From: Annulohypoxylon bovei var. microspora
Lineage: Eukaryota; Ascomycota; Sordariomycetes; Xylariales; Hypoxylaceae
Reading direction: 5' to 3'
NCBI GenBank assembly: GCA_022836615.1
Contig: MU405439.1
Coordinates: 1 to 32,533, forward strand
Length of the DNA stretch: 32,533 nucleotides
Part shown: piece by piece, positions 19,054 to 28,940 of the stretch
Layout of the letters: each line of letters begins with the position of its first letter
Numbering within the stretch: position 1 is the stretch's first letter
Position numbers and translations under genes: made by a program
The notes under the pieces: model-generated
What the model saw: the letters and a program-made list of their open reading frames with translations, nothing else
What the model was told of the DNA's origin: nothing
Databases searched by the model: none

Positions 19054-20628
19054 ATGAAGGTTAAGGGATATAGCGCAGCCGCCCTGCGACGCGTATCTAC
19101 TTCTTTACAGTCAACTCGCAATGCGCCACCACCTATTTTGCAACTCCGAACTCGGCCTTCAACATCGTCCCCGAAGGCTCCTATTCTACAGCATGGGGTG
19201 CGATTATTCCATTCCCAGCCTGTCAGGCGTGGCGCTGCAAGCCAAGGGGAGGCATCGAACCCTGCTATGGCATTTCCCTGCCTCGATGCGATAGAAACTC
19301 GATCGGCGAAGCTAGAGGCAAAGTCGTTGTCGACGGGACCCGAGCCTACATATACGACTGGCGTCACGGAGATCTTTCGTTGCGAAGATCCTCTCTCGTT
19401 AGATTGGGGTGGCGTGTTACCCGAATTTGACATCGCATACGAAACATGGGGAAAACTGAACTCGGACAAATCGAACGTGATCTTGTTGTATACAGGTCTC
19501 TCTGCTTCGTCGCATGCCCATTCAACGGAGAGCAACCCGCAACCCGGATGGTGGGAGAAATTTATCGGCCCAGGGGCTTGTCTCGACACTGAAAAATATT
19601 TTGTGATATGTACAAATGTCATTGGAGGTTGCTTTGGATCGACTGGACCCAGCAGTATCGATCCGGCTGACGGTCAGAGATACGCCACTCGATTCCCAAT
19701 CCTTACTATGGAGGATATGGTGCGGGCGCAGTTCCGACTTTTGGACCATCTAGGTGTCGAGAAGCTATATGCGAGCGTTGGATCTAGTATGGGAGGAATG
19801 CAATCACTAGCAGCCGGTGTACTATTTCCCTCGAGGGTTAGCCGCATAGTATCTATTAGCGGTTGTGCCCGCAGCCATCCCTATAGTGTCGCGATGCGAC
19901 ACACGCAACGGCAAGTGCTTATGATGGATCCTAACTGGAATCGTGGGTTCTACTATGGCAAAGTCCCACCGCATGCCGGAATGAAGCTTGCAAGGGAGAT
20001 TGCTACGGTAACGTATCGATCCGGACCCGAGTGGGAGCAACGATTTGGTCGTAGGAGAGCAGATCCGACGAAACCACCCGCACTATGTCCGGATTTCCTT
20101 ATCGAAACATATCTAGACCACGCAGGCGAGAAGTTCTGTTTGACATATGACCCAAACAGCCTCTTATATGTCAGCAAAGCTATGGATCTCTTCGACCTAG
20201 GTCTTGAAACTCAACAAGCAGCTACACAGCGACGGGCTGAGCAGGAAAAGCTTATCCAATCTGGATCCTCTCTGAAATCGAACGACCCGTCTTGCAGTCT
20301 CACATTACCAGAATCGCCATATTCTGAACAACCTGGAGTCAGTCCTAGTGATTCAAGTTCATCTAGACATGGGGATCTTGGTCCCCCCGAAGATCTGATT
20401 GCGGGACTGTCATCTCTGAGGGATATTCCTACTCTTGTCATGGGTGTTGCAAGTGACATCCTGTTTCCTGCTTGGCAACAGCGAGAGGTTGCCAACGCAA
20501 TACGTCTCACAGGTAACAAAAATGTCACGCACGTCGAGCTTAGCGAAGACCAAAGCATGTTTGGTCATGACACATTTTTATTAGATTTAAAAAATGTTGG
20601 GGGCAATGTCAAGAATTTTCTCGGATAA
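19054..20628 (+). CDS. cysA: CysA/MetX-type serine (or homoserine) O-acetyltransferase, mitochondrial
   Basis: A single-exon gene of 524 residues in the alpha/beta-hydrolase MetX family. The nucleophile elbow GSSMGG places Ser245; Asp468 (VASDILFP) and His505 (GHDTFL) complete the triad. The block GWWEKFIGPG...NVIGGCFGSTGPSS is the form seen in Aspergillus nidulans CysA and fission yeast cys2. CysA was shown to be a serine O-acetyltransferase despite its homoserine-acetyltransferase ancestry, so cysteine synthesis from O-acetylserine is the likeliest role. The first 60 residues are rich in Arg/Ser/Thr/Ala with few acids, like a mitochondrial presequence. A Ser/Pro-rich insertion of about 50 residues (about 400-450) sits just before the strand carrying Asp468. 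Substrate choice (serine or homoserine) cannot be settled by eye. Confidence 0.85.
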   Translation: MKVKGYSAAALRRVSTSLQSTRNAPPPILQLRTRPSTSSPKAPILQHGVRLFHSQPVRRGAASQGEASNPAMAFPCLDAIETRSAKLEAKSLSTGPEPTYTTGVTEIFRCEDPLSLDWGGVLPEFDIAYETWGKLNSDKSNVILLYTGLSASSHAHSTESNPQPGWWEKFIGPGACLDTEKYFVICTNVIGGCFGSTGPSSIDPADGQRYATRFPILTMEDMVRAQFRLLDHLGVEKLYASVGSSMGGMQSLAAGVLFPSRVSRIVSISGCARSHPYSVAMRHTQRQVLMMDPNWNRGFYYGKVPPHAGMKLAREIATVTYRSGPEWEQRFGRRRADPTKPPALCPDFLIETYLDHAGEKFCLTYDPNSLLYVSKAMDLFDLGLETQQAATQRRAEQEKLIQSGSSLKSNDPSCSLTLPESPYSEQPGVSPSDSSSSRHGDLGPPEDLIAGLSSLRDIPTLVMGVASDILFPAWQQREVANAIRLTGNKNVTHVELSEDQSMFGHDTFLLDLKNVGGNVKNFLG

Positions 20629-21304
20629 ATACTTGAAATCTCTCATTTGTAACTAGACCTAGCATATGGAGGCGTAAAAGTTCCCAAGGGAATAGGATTA
20701 GTCAGGGGTGATGAAAAAGTACTGTGGTATGTCGCGTCATGGCCATATAAGATGTGGCATTCACGCAAGACTATCTGTTAGTCATATATCTGAACTGAAG
20801 TATCACTTCACATTCTACATTCAGCTGAAAAGTTGACAAGCCGTGCCTACCAATGGATATCGAGAAAGCTGGCCTACGATTTAGTGGGGGACAGGGGTGC
20901 TTAATTCGATCAGATAAAAAGTACCTCAAAATTATTGGCCCATTAACAAATGGTAACGAGATCTAGAAGGCACGTCTTTCGAACTTTCAATCGTTCTTTC
21001 TTTCTATATTATGTAGTCATTCTAACTACACTACTACTTCGATTTTCTTTCTCGATTAACTTCACCATTGTGGATTTTATATCAAAGCTCGAGCCTTCGT
21101 AGCTGCCTCATACCAAAATAGCAGTCGCGATAAACAAATGTGATAGCTCACTCGGGTACTTATATCGTCTCTTGTCAAGCTCCCTAAATCATCTCTTCTA
21201 AATTATTTCTTCTCAGTTAAGATTTCATCCGATAATTAACTTCCATTCCAGTTCGATTTCAAGACGCCTTTGTACGTCCAAGCCTATCCCATCTCGAATA
21301 AACG
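20629..21304. other. Intergenic, promoter of the SRA gene
   Basis: 676 bp between two plus-strand genes. Pyrimidine-rich tracts (CTTTCTTTCTATA, TTTTCTTTCTCG) near 20995-21055 look like a fungal promoter. No coding frame was recognised. Confidence 0.5.
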
Positions 21305-22501
21305 ATGGCTACAGTCGAGGTGTTTGCCATCGGCAACGACAAATCCCAACAACTTCAACTTATGAAAACATTTACCCGAAAGCTTTCGTATTTGGGAAAG
21401 AAGATTATACGACTCGGTCATACCCCAACTGAAGACAATCCTGAGCATATAATTCTCAAAGAATGTCGAATGTACCTTCAGTGGTTGGACGGTATTGAGA
21501 TGACACCAGAGATTGAGCAGCAGACTAAGATGAAGTTTATTCTGCAATATGTGTTTCAACCTATCGGCGGCACTCATTTCCCTGAAGACATGGTGGAGCG
21601 GGCACGAGATCTCTACAAGAAGGGTGAGATGGACAATTGGGGAGCGAATGCCGTCGCCGATGATGAAGACATCTACGAGGCCCCAAGTCCAGAAGAGGCA
21701 GTGGTAGATACCATCGACGAGATACCAGTTGTTCAGAGTGAGGTCTTGTCACCCCTTTTCAGAGAGGGTGGTATTATGTACGGCATTATGGTTCTTCGAG
21801 GCGCCAAGGGTAGAAAGACATATCGATTAAACCCTCAAGTTCCTAAGAAGTCAGCTAAAGTCTTCGGTCACAATGATATCCCCGTAGGTGCCTGGTTTGC
21901 CAACCAGCTAGTAGCTCTGCATCGCGGAGCTCATGGGTCGAGGATGGGGGGGATCTCTGGCGCTACTGATGTCGGTGCTTACTCCATCGTAATGTCGGAC
22001 AATTACGACGACCTTGACGATGATCGTGGCGATACAGTTTACTATTCTGGCTCCAATAGCCATGGCAACAAGGACCCTTTGAGACCAGCACCGTCAAGCG
22101 CAGGTACTAATGCCTTAAAGATATCACTGCACACGAGACAACCTGTGCGTGTCCTACGTTCTGGTGGACCACGCACACGAAGCCATTGGCTGCCTGGATG
22201 CGGTCTCCGGTATGATGGATTATATCGAGTTACTGCACTACGAGAACGTAAGAACGAACATGGTGAGTATCTCCTTTGTCTATTAGAAATTACTAGAAAA
22301 GAAACCCAGTATCACAACTGTAACCAATTTCTTGTGAGAGTCATCTAACGATCATGAAACAATACTAACATCCGTACAGGCGGCCTTTACGAACAATTCA
22401 TTCTTCAGCGAGAGCCCAATCAGACTCCCTTAGAAACGCTACGCCGTGTTTCACCCACCCCAAAGGAGAAGAGTGACCTAGCAGAATTCCAGCGAGGATA
22501 A
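21305..22501 (+). CDS. SRA-YDG domain protein (methylated-DNA reader family)
   Basis: The model is join(21305..22262, 22380..22501), 359 residues. The 117-nt intron has donor GTGAGT, branch ACTAAC and acceptor TACAG. The join restores KNEHGGLYEQFILQR. The N-terminal 150 residues are a mostly helical, charged region typical of fungal YDG proteins. The SRA domain spans about 186-330: FGHNDIPVGAWF, GGISGATDVGAYSIVMS, the acidic NYDDLDDDRGD, VYYSG (YTG in UHRF1), PVRVLR and the name-giving RYDGLY. SRA domains flip out 5-methylcytosine or hydroxymethylcytosine in DNA. No RING, PHD, SET or nuclease domain is fused, so any effector is a partner protein. It probably acts in the nucleus. The DNA-base preference of this copy is unknown. 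Confidence 0.88.
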
Positions 22502-23392
22502 TGGGACGAAGATAATCGACTAAGTAAAATACGCCGAGGTTATAAAAATAGGGAGGTGCAGGGGAGATATCGCATGTGCTATGCATTAAGCTGGAGGACC
22601 GAAATTTGCAAAACGCCTGAATATTTCAGGCCATGATAATAAGATACTCGGAACGACCCTACATATTTACATTCTACGAGTGAGCTTTGGGAGTTGACGT
22701 GTGGGTATTTAGCTAGCTATTAGGATGGATCCAATCTGCGGTTATGTTGCATTTAAAGTGTTGCATTTAAAGTCGCCGCAACGGCGGACCAAATTCATGA
22801 TTACAAACCTCCTTGGTTTCCAATGCAATACGCCATTTGTGTTGTATCCCTCGGGGGTAGTTGAAAACATGATTTCTGGATCAAGACTAGTCTCCCAGAT
22901 GTCCGTAAAGGATGGATTTATAATACCACGTCTCGATTCTTATCACCGTTCCGACAAGCTCCGTTACGCCCGACTACTCCATGATTCGAATAAGGTTGAG
23001 ATCACCCCCAATCATACGCGACCACCCGCAAAGAAACATATATGCATGATGTGATTAGTCATTATATTTTATCTAATTCCAGCTGATAAATGGCATATCA
23101 TTCGTCCGTCTTGGAGGAGTTATCCGGACTTTGGCGGGAACAGCAATTTCTAAGCCGGTGATTTCATGATGCGTCTTGAACTTGAATTCGACTATTCCAA
23201 TTGGAGAGGAGGGGTTGGTAACACTACGGCGTGTAATGGGGAGAAATATATAGGATGCCCGTCGCCAAAATGATGTTAGTGAATAAACATTAGACAGATT
23301 AAGGATATTCACTAAGGACTCACTGTTTACTTTAGCAAGATCAAATCGGACACCCCCTTACCTATCAACACAACTACAAGAAAACCATCATA
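22502..23392. other. Intergenic, no supported gene
   Basis: About 890 bp. An open frame of 109 codons at 22725-23054 lacks family motifs, good context or introns and is not called. A short direct repeat GTTGCATTTAAAGT occurs twice around 22744-22773. The last 100 bp precede the dehydrogenase gene. Confidence 0.5.
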
Positions 23393-24264
23393 ATGGCCAA
23401 GTATAACAAACTCGCTGGCAAGCACGTGCTCGTCATCGGCGGTTCTAACGGTATTGGTCGTGGAGTCGTGGAAGGGGCTATCGAGTCGCAAGCTATCGTG
23501 ACACTCGTCGGTTCTTGTAAGCGACTTAAACCCCAACATACTTACCCGTAGCGAACATCCCAGTAACCAATCCCAACACAGACAGACCAAATCTCGCTCC
23601 CAACACCCTCCAGAGCTCCGAAAAAGCCGTCGCCGAGCTCAAAACCCAGTACCCCTCCGCTTCCGTCATCGGATTCTCCTGCAACCTCGCCACGGACAAC
23701 GTAGAAGCGGACCTGGAGAACGTGCTCGTCGAGGCCAAGAAGGCGCACGGCAAGGCCATCGACCACATCGTGCTGACGGCGGGCGACCCGCTGCTGATCC
23801 TGGCGCCGCAGGACATCACGCTGGAGAAGATCCGGCAGGTGACGCGGATGCGGCTGGAGCTGCCGGCGATCCTGGGCAAGGTGGCGCAGCGGCACCTGGC
23901 GCGGACGACGGAGTGCAGCCTGACGATCTCGACGGGCAGCGTGGCCGAGCAGCCGAGCCCCGGGTGGAGCATCACGGCGTTCGTGGCGGCGGGCCTCATG
24001 GGGCTCGCGCGCAACCTCGCCGTCGACCTCATGCCCGTCCGCGTCAACGCCGTCGAGCCCGGCGCCGTCGACACCGGCCTCTGGGAGGCCAACGGCCTGA
24101 CCGCCGAGCAGAAGGCCGCCGAGTTCGCTAAGTGGAACGCGAAGCTGCCGACCGGCAAGGTCGGGGATGTCGCCGATGTCGCCGAGGCGTACCTGTACCT
24201 GATGCGCGATCGCAATGCGACCGGCGAGATTGTGAAGACTAGGGGAGGCGCGAATATCATTTGA
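23393..24264 (+). CDS. Short-chain dehydrogenase/reductase-like protein, catalytic Tyr/Lys replaced
   Basis: The model is join(23393..23516, 23582..24264), 268 residues. The NAD(P) loop GGSNGIG is at 16-22, IDHIVLTAGD is the NAG-like strand, and VRVNAVEPGAVDTGLW is the usual PG block after the active site. The donor GTAAGC at 23517 can join to the acceptor at 23581 (65-nt intron) or at 23551 (35 nt, adding 10 residues). Both are in frame; the longer intron is preferred. Where classical SDRs have YxxxK, this protein has SPGWSITAFVAAG. A fungal SDR clade with PGW in this place is known to me, so this is probably not decay, but normal SDR catalysis is doubtful. The central part is very rich in GC. 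Confidence 0.8.
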
Positions 24265-24818
24265 GAGGGCCGGAGGAAGTTGGTTGTGCGGCGCTTCGGG
24301 CTGGGTGGGGAAAGTTGCGGTTAGGTGCCTACCTAGTGTTGCGGGAAGTGACGAAGCCTTACAACGGGGGTTGTTGCCTTGGGATGGGGGATGACGATGA
24401 CGATTGCGCAAGTACTATATACAAGTTAGAGGCGTGCTTACCTTGTACTCTGCTTCAAATTTAGAACCCTCATTTGGGTCTTGCCTATCTCAAATTTAGC
24501 TCTCGAAATGTTTGAAGTAAGCAAGAGGGTAAAGAAAAAAGAGTATGATTCTCTCATATCACAAGAAACCCGCACAACTCCCCATGAATATGAGTGGCTT
24601 TTCCTGCCAAGTCATTACACAAATGGGGGCCTCGTGCAATATTTCCTCAATCCTCCTTCGAAGTCTTAGTTGATTAAGAGAGCAACATTGGCAAGAGCTC
24701 CAATAGGGCAAAAAATCAAACCAGAACCTAAAATGATAAGTCGACCAAAATGAGGGCAATCCGTTTGATGGAATTCAGATAAGACAATTTCAAAGAGACA
24801 AAAAATGCAAAAGAATGA
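24265..24818. other. Intergenic, nothing recognised
   Basis: This is 554 bp between the dehydrogenase and the tRNA. Small open frames here have no motif or splice context. Confidence 0.5.
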
Positions 24819-24890
24819 CTCCGGTACGGGGAATCGAACCCCGAGCTCCTCGGTGAAAACGAGGTATGTTAGCCGTTACACTATACCGGA
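24819..24890 (-). tRNA. trnE(uuc): tRNA-Glu (anticodon TTC)
   Basis: The minus strand folds into a full cloverleaf of 72 nt. Acceptor arms are TCCGGTA and TACCGGA with discriminator G. The anticodon stem CCTCG/CGAGG holds loop TTTTCAC, so the anticodon is TTC. The T arm is CGGGG-TTCGATT-CCCCG. The A box starts TAGTGTAACGG and the B box GGTTCGATTCC is perfect. There is no intron. Confidence 0.97.
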
Positions 24891-25343
24891 TTAACTGTAC
24901 ATGTTGTTCAGCCATGAAAATTTGTCTTATATAGCAAATACGCAATAGACGGCGAAATTCCGGTAGAACTTGAGAAAAAGTTCGTACGTAATCAGCACTG
25001 TGGGGCTGGCTCTTAGAGGCGATGTAAATATTGTAGATCTGGCGGTTAAGTTAACAAGACTCAATAGTTGATGTAACAAACCCCAGGTTGCTGATCTACA
25101 TGGAAAAGAAGAAAAAAAGAGGTGTAATTCAAGCCGATAACTCTCATTTTTAATTAGTAAATGGGTTTGTGATAGAAACATATTTGAATTTAGCATAATC
25201 GTCTAAGTTTGGGTGCCGAGAGGATTATGTATTTCAAAGACAAACGAACGTCATTGTATGCATGTAACTAAAAGTGAACGATTGTACCTTCTTTAGGTAA
25301 CAAACAGAAGCTACACCTATAATTAGGTAGGCATTCTATTGAG
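24891..25343. other. Intergenic, nothing recognised
   Basis: This 453-bp stretch holds the tRNA upstream flank (minus strand) and the promoter of the Nudix gene. TAGGTAGGC- and GGTAAC-type short motifs occur near 25296-25332. No coding frame is supported. Confidence 0.5.
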
Positions 25344-26402
25344 ATGCGCATGTTATTCAATTTGTCTTCCCACTTCTTACTGAGAAGATTATCCCATCAA
25401 CCTATTCATCGCAACTCAGCATTGAGTAGAATACCCAGACACACAATGGCAACATCAACGTTTACTCTCAAGTCGCTCAACATCCCAGTCGAGCTACCTG
25501 AAGGACTTACAGAAGAGAAAGTCTTAGCATTCTCACCCTTCAACGTAAGAAAATTCACAGCCCTCTCATCCTCACATATCTCAGGCTAACAATATACCAA
25601 CGGAAATAAGAACTGGTTCAAAACCCTAACTCACTCCCTCTCTCTCCAACACAGCAACCCCTCGCACCCCTTCCACATAGACCCGTACCACCTCCGCTCC
25701 ATCAAGATCCAGAGCTTCGACCTGTTCGGCCGGGCCCCGCACCAGCGCCTCGGGTTCATCAAGCTAGTCGCCGACGTCTCGAACGGCGCCGGCTCGGCGT
25801 TGCCCGGCAGCGTGTTTCTGCGGGGGCCGAGCGTCGCCATGCTCGTCATCCTAGTCCCGGGCGACGAAGATTCGCTGTCGGAAATAGAGCTGGAGGGGCA
25901 GCGGGAGCGGGAACCGGATGTGGACGAAGAGCGCTACGTCGTGCTCACGGTGCAGCCCCGCGTCGCGGCCGGCAGTCTGGAGTTCGTGGAGCTGCCCGCG
26001 GGCATGGTCGATGAGGGCGGCTCGTTTGCTGGCACCGCGGCGCGGGAGATCCAGGAGGAGCTCGGGCTGGAGATCCCGGTCGGGGAACTGCGATGTCTGA
26101 GCGATATGGCCGCCGCCGCCGCCGCCAAAGGTACAGGGGAGGGTGAGGATTTGCCGGTCGCTATGTATCCCTCGGCAGGTGGGTGTGACGAGCACATCCC
26201 GATTTACTTGCACGAGCGACGGGTGCCTCGGGAGACTCTACGGGAGTGGACTGGCAAGCTGACGGGGCTGCGGGAGCACGGGGAGATGATAACGCTCAAG
26301 CTGGTAGCGATGAAGGACCTGTGGCGGGAGGGCGGGCGCGATGCGAAGTGCCTTTCCGCGCTGGCGTTGTGGGAGGGGCTGCGGCGGGAGGGCCTATTGT
26401 GA
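25344..26402 (+). CDS. Nudix hydrolase, ADP-sugar diphosphatase-like, possible mitochondrial presequence
   Basis: The model is join(25344..25544, 25611..26402), 330 residues; an internal ATG at 25446 would give 296. The 66-nt intron has donor GTAAGA, branch GCTAAC and acceptor ATAAG, joining FSPFN to NWFKTLTHSLSLQ. The Nudix box is at about 198-220: ELPAGMVDEGG then FAGTAAREIQEELGL. It has the REI.EE.G metal-binding core but Gly where the strict consensus has the first Glu, as in NUDT14-like enzymes. The expected activity is hydrolysis of nucleoside-diphosphate sugars or a related X-linked nucleoside diphosphate. The first 34 residues are basic (LLRRLSHQPIHRNSALSRIPRH) with no acids, so use of the first ATG could send the protein to mitochondria and the second could give a cytosolic form. 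An Ala run (GCC repeat) lies near residue 230. Confidence 0.85.
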
Positions 26403-26530
26403 ATATCCGTACGGGGAACGAACTACGGGAAGTTCTAGTAGCCGGTGCGGAGAGCTACGAAGTCCCTAAGGCAATAGGGGTTGCAACTACACTAATGGAA
26501 GTCAAGGGAGTACGCAGTAGCAGGATCTAA

Positions 26531-28149
26531 TCATCTGTATTTCTCGTATGTCTCAGTATCTCTGAGCAACTTCTCGACCTTCTCTACCGTAGCCGAGTCG
26601 TATACCTCCTCCGGCGTCTTGTCTCCTCGCAGTATCTCTTTGTCGTGTCTTATAGCCTCTTCCTTAGTTATGCAGACGAGCTCCGAAAGTCTGATGTTGG
26701 ACGATTTCTGCTCGTCGGAGCCCTCTCCGATCCGTACCAGAATAGAACTCGTCGGCTTCCTCCACCTTACTAGAGTCAATCGCGTTGTGAGTCCGGTAAT
26801 AGCACTGCGGCCTTTGAAGATCTCTTCGATGAGGAATGCCGTATCCGAAGCCGTAATAGGCACCCTCAGACCCAGCGTTATGCTAGGGTCACCGCCTGTC
26901 ATGTGTCGGAGTACCTTCTCTTCTCCTCCCTGGACTGCAGCAAGGAGTCCTTCGTACATCTTCTCACGGCCCTTCGCGGGGAGGTAGTCATGAGGATATC
27001 CTATGAGAATTAGTTGAGAGTAGAAGTGTAGAGATAAATAGAGTGCTTACCAGTGACAGAAAGTATGATATGGTTTGCTACGGTGTATCCAAATACGGCT
27101 GGCATAGTTCCTAACACCGGCAGTATCCGCACTCGGAAATCTGGGAGAACTCCTAGGTCGCCTACTTTACCCTTCTGAAATTCATCCTCTGGGAGTGGGA
27201 GTAATTCGGCCTTGCCCTCCCCGGTCTTCTCCGTCGAGTACACGGTCGGTATTCCCTTAGTAACTCCCAATAGCTTTAGACGTCGACGAGTAGATCTCGA
27301 TAGTCCGTCGTCGGTGCTAGTTCCTATGTCTCCCACCATGATCCGAGTAGGATCACTCTTGCATCCCGCCCCCATAGACGATATCACCGGTAACTTGTGA
27401 TCGTGGCAGTATTTCAGCAACGCGACTTTGGTGTCGATATTGTCAATCGCATCCACGACGTAATCGGGCCTTTGCCCGTTCTCGCTCCATGGGGCTAGGA
27501 GCTTTTCTGCTGCTTGGTCCCAGAACTTTTCTTGTCGTAGGTCGAAGTGTACCCATGGAGAAATGGCCAACAACCGTCGCTGAAGACAGTGTACCTTCGG
27601 ACTACCCACATCGGCTAATGTAGCGACTGCGTGTCTGTTTAGAGAGCTCAGTGTGACCTGATCGAAGTCTATCAGGCGGATTTTAGAGACTCCCGATCTC
27701 GCCAATGCGGCCGTGCAGTGCGATCCCACGCCTCCGCACCCGACGACTACCACGAACGCATTGCGCAGCTTGTCGAGTCCGTCTGGTGTGAGGAAGACGC
27801 GATTCCGTGCGAGCTGTTCGAGTATCAATTCGTCGTCGTAATCGCCGGCTTGTGCGCGCCGCGCCAGTAGCTCATTTCGTAGATCTTCTTTATCGGCCTT
27901 CGTAGCACCGCCAAAGCTGTTAAGCTACCTCTGGTCAGCAAGCTCAATTGAGCTGCGGTGTATCAAGAGACTACTCACCCTTCGTATAGCTTCGTCTTCG
28001 CCGATCAGCGACGGTATTGAGTCTTTCAGTTGACTAATGCGCCCTTCCCGCTGTAGACGCTGGTATCCGAAGATTGCGCCTGCGACAACAGCGCCGGACG
28101 CGATGGCAGTTGCGGCGAGCTGGACTTTCGAGTTCGAGAACGACGTCAT
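26531..28149 (-). CDS. TCD1: tRNA threonylcarbamoyladenosine dehydratase (TcdA/Tcd1-Tcd2 family), membrane-anchored
   Basis: The model is complement(26531..27000, 27051..27924, 27979..28149), 504 residues, with introns of 50 nt (donor GTAAGC) and 54 nt (donor GTGAGT). The joins give AIRR-LNSFGGATKAD and SVTG-YPHDYLP. Residues about 9-30 (VQLAATAIASGAVVAGAIFGY) form a membrane helix, matching the mitochondrial outer-membrane location of yeast Tcd1 and Tcd2. The E1-like ATP loop GCGGVGS is at 119-125, with IDFDQVTLSSLNRHA after it and SMGAGCKSDPTRI later. The enzyme uses ATP to cyclise t6A at position 37 of ANN-reading tRNAs into cyclic t6A. It ends 128 bp from the convergent Nudix gene. Yeast has two paralogues; which one this matches cannot be told. 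Confidence 0.9.
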
Positions 28150-28426
28150 TGCTATTCGTATCCTAGCATTCTCGAACTACTTAGGTATTCGCAAAAACAA
28201 AACAAAAAGAAACAAATTCCCAAGGTAATTACGGAACTAGATAGGTGTAGATGACAAAATGATTTGCACACTTTTTTTAGGGAGCAGCACGTCATTAGGA
28301 ATATGCAAATTATTTTGTCAGGCACAATTTCTAAAAAAGGATTTCCCCCTCACTAGTGAATTTTAGCGGGGTCTATGCCGCACTACTAATTGATCGTCAT
28401 AGTCCATAGTGGACCTCACTGTACAC

Positions 28427-28508
28427 AAGCTCAATCTGAGAAGCAGCCAAGAGCTACCAAGACAGCTTATCCGCAGAATATTGAAGTAGGAGCTCTTGGT
28501 TTGAGCTT
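28427..28508. repeat. Nested inverted repeat
   Basis: CCAAGAGCT at 28447-28455 pairs with AGCTCTTGG at 28491-28499. Outside them AAGCTCAA at 28427-28434 pairs with TTGAGCTT at 28501-28508. The arms are perfect, but the left side carries 12 extra bases between the two segments. It could be a small hairpin or the remains of a palindromic element. Confidence 0.6.
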
Positions 28509-28657
28509 AACATGACAGCAAGTCAATTTAACTTTTATTTCTCTCGTGCCTTACGTCTTGCGAAGTGGGAAGTTCATCATTAGGTATATTTATAATCTGT
28601 ACAAAATCGCTCATTAAAGATTCAAGAATATCCAAACCGTCACATACATGTATCTCA

Positions 28658-28674
28658 CCCCCCCCCCCCCCCCC
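28658..28674 (+). repeat. Poly-C homopolymer (17 nt)
   Basis: An uninterrupted run of 17 C. Its length is likely to vary between individuals or to be uncertain in the assembly. Confidence 0.9.
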
Positions 28675-28940
28675 TGCCCTCTCCAAACTCCAGTACAAGG
28701 AAGATGACTAGCATCCTTCATTGGTTCTCATCTCTCATCTTACTAAATCTCTCATGTTTCAATATACACATATTATTCAACCCCAATAACACTATTGATG
28801 AGAAGGGAAGCTTGACAAATATGATCGGACTTCAAACACTAAGGAACTCCCCCAAGTGATGGCTGACCTAGGCCTGCTTCATATCAAGGTTGTCTGGTCT
28901 CAGCTACGCTAGACCTATAAGGCAGTTTATGCTGTCTGCT

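Larger units (their letters stand above)
28150..28940. other. Intergenic, no gene; inverted repeat and poly-C run
   Basis: About 790 bp without a supported coding frame. It lies upstream of the dehydratase gene and downstream of the carbonic anhydrase gene, both on the minus strand. The inverted repeat at 28427-28508 and the poly-C run at 28658-28674 are listed separately. Confidence 0.5.

Noticed and set aside
18939..19622. 227-residue antisense frame over the start of the O-acetyltransferase gene
   Set aside because: Shadow of the conserved plus-strand gene.
22725..23054. 109-residue open frame
   Set aside because: No family motif, no splice or promoter context, and ordinary intergenic composition.
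23542..24411. 289-residue antisense open frame over the dehydrogenase
   Set aside because: Same GC-driven shadow; the plus strand carries clear SDR motifs.
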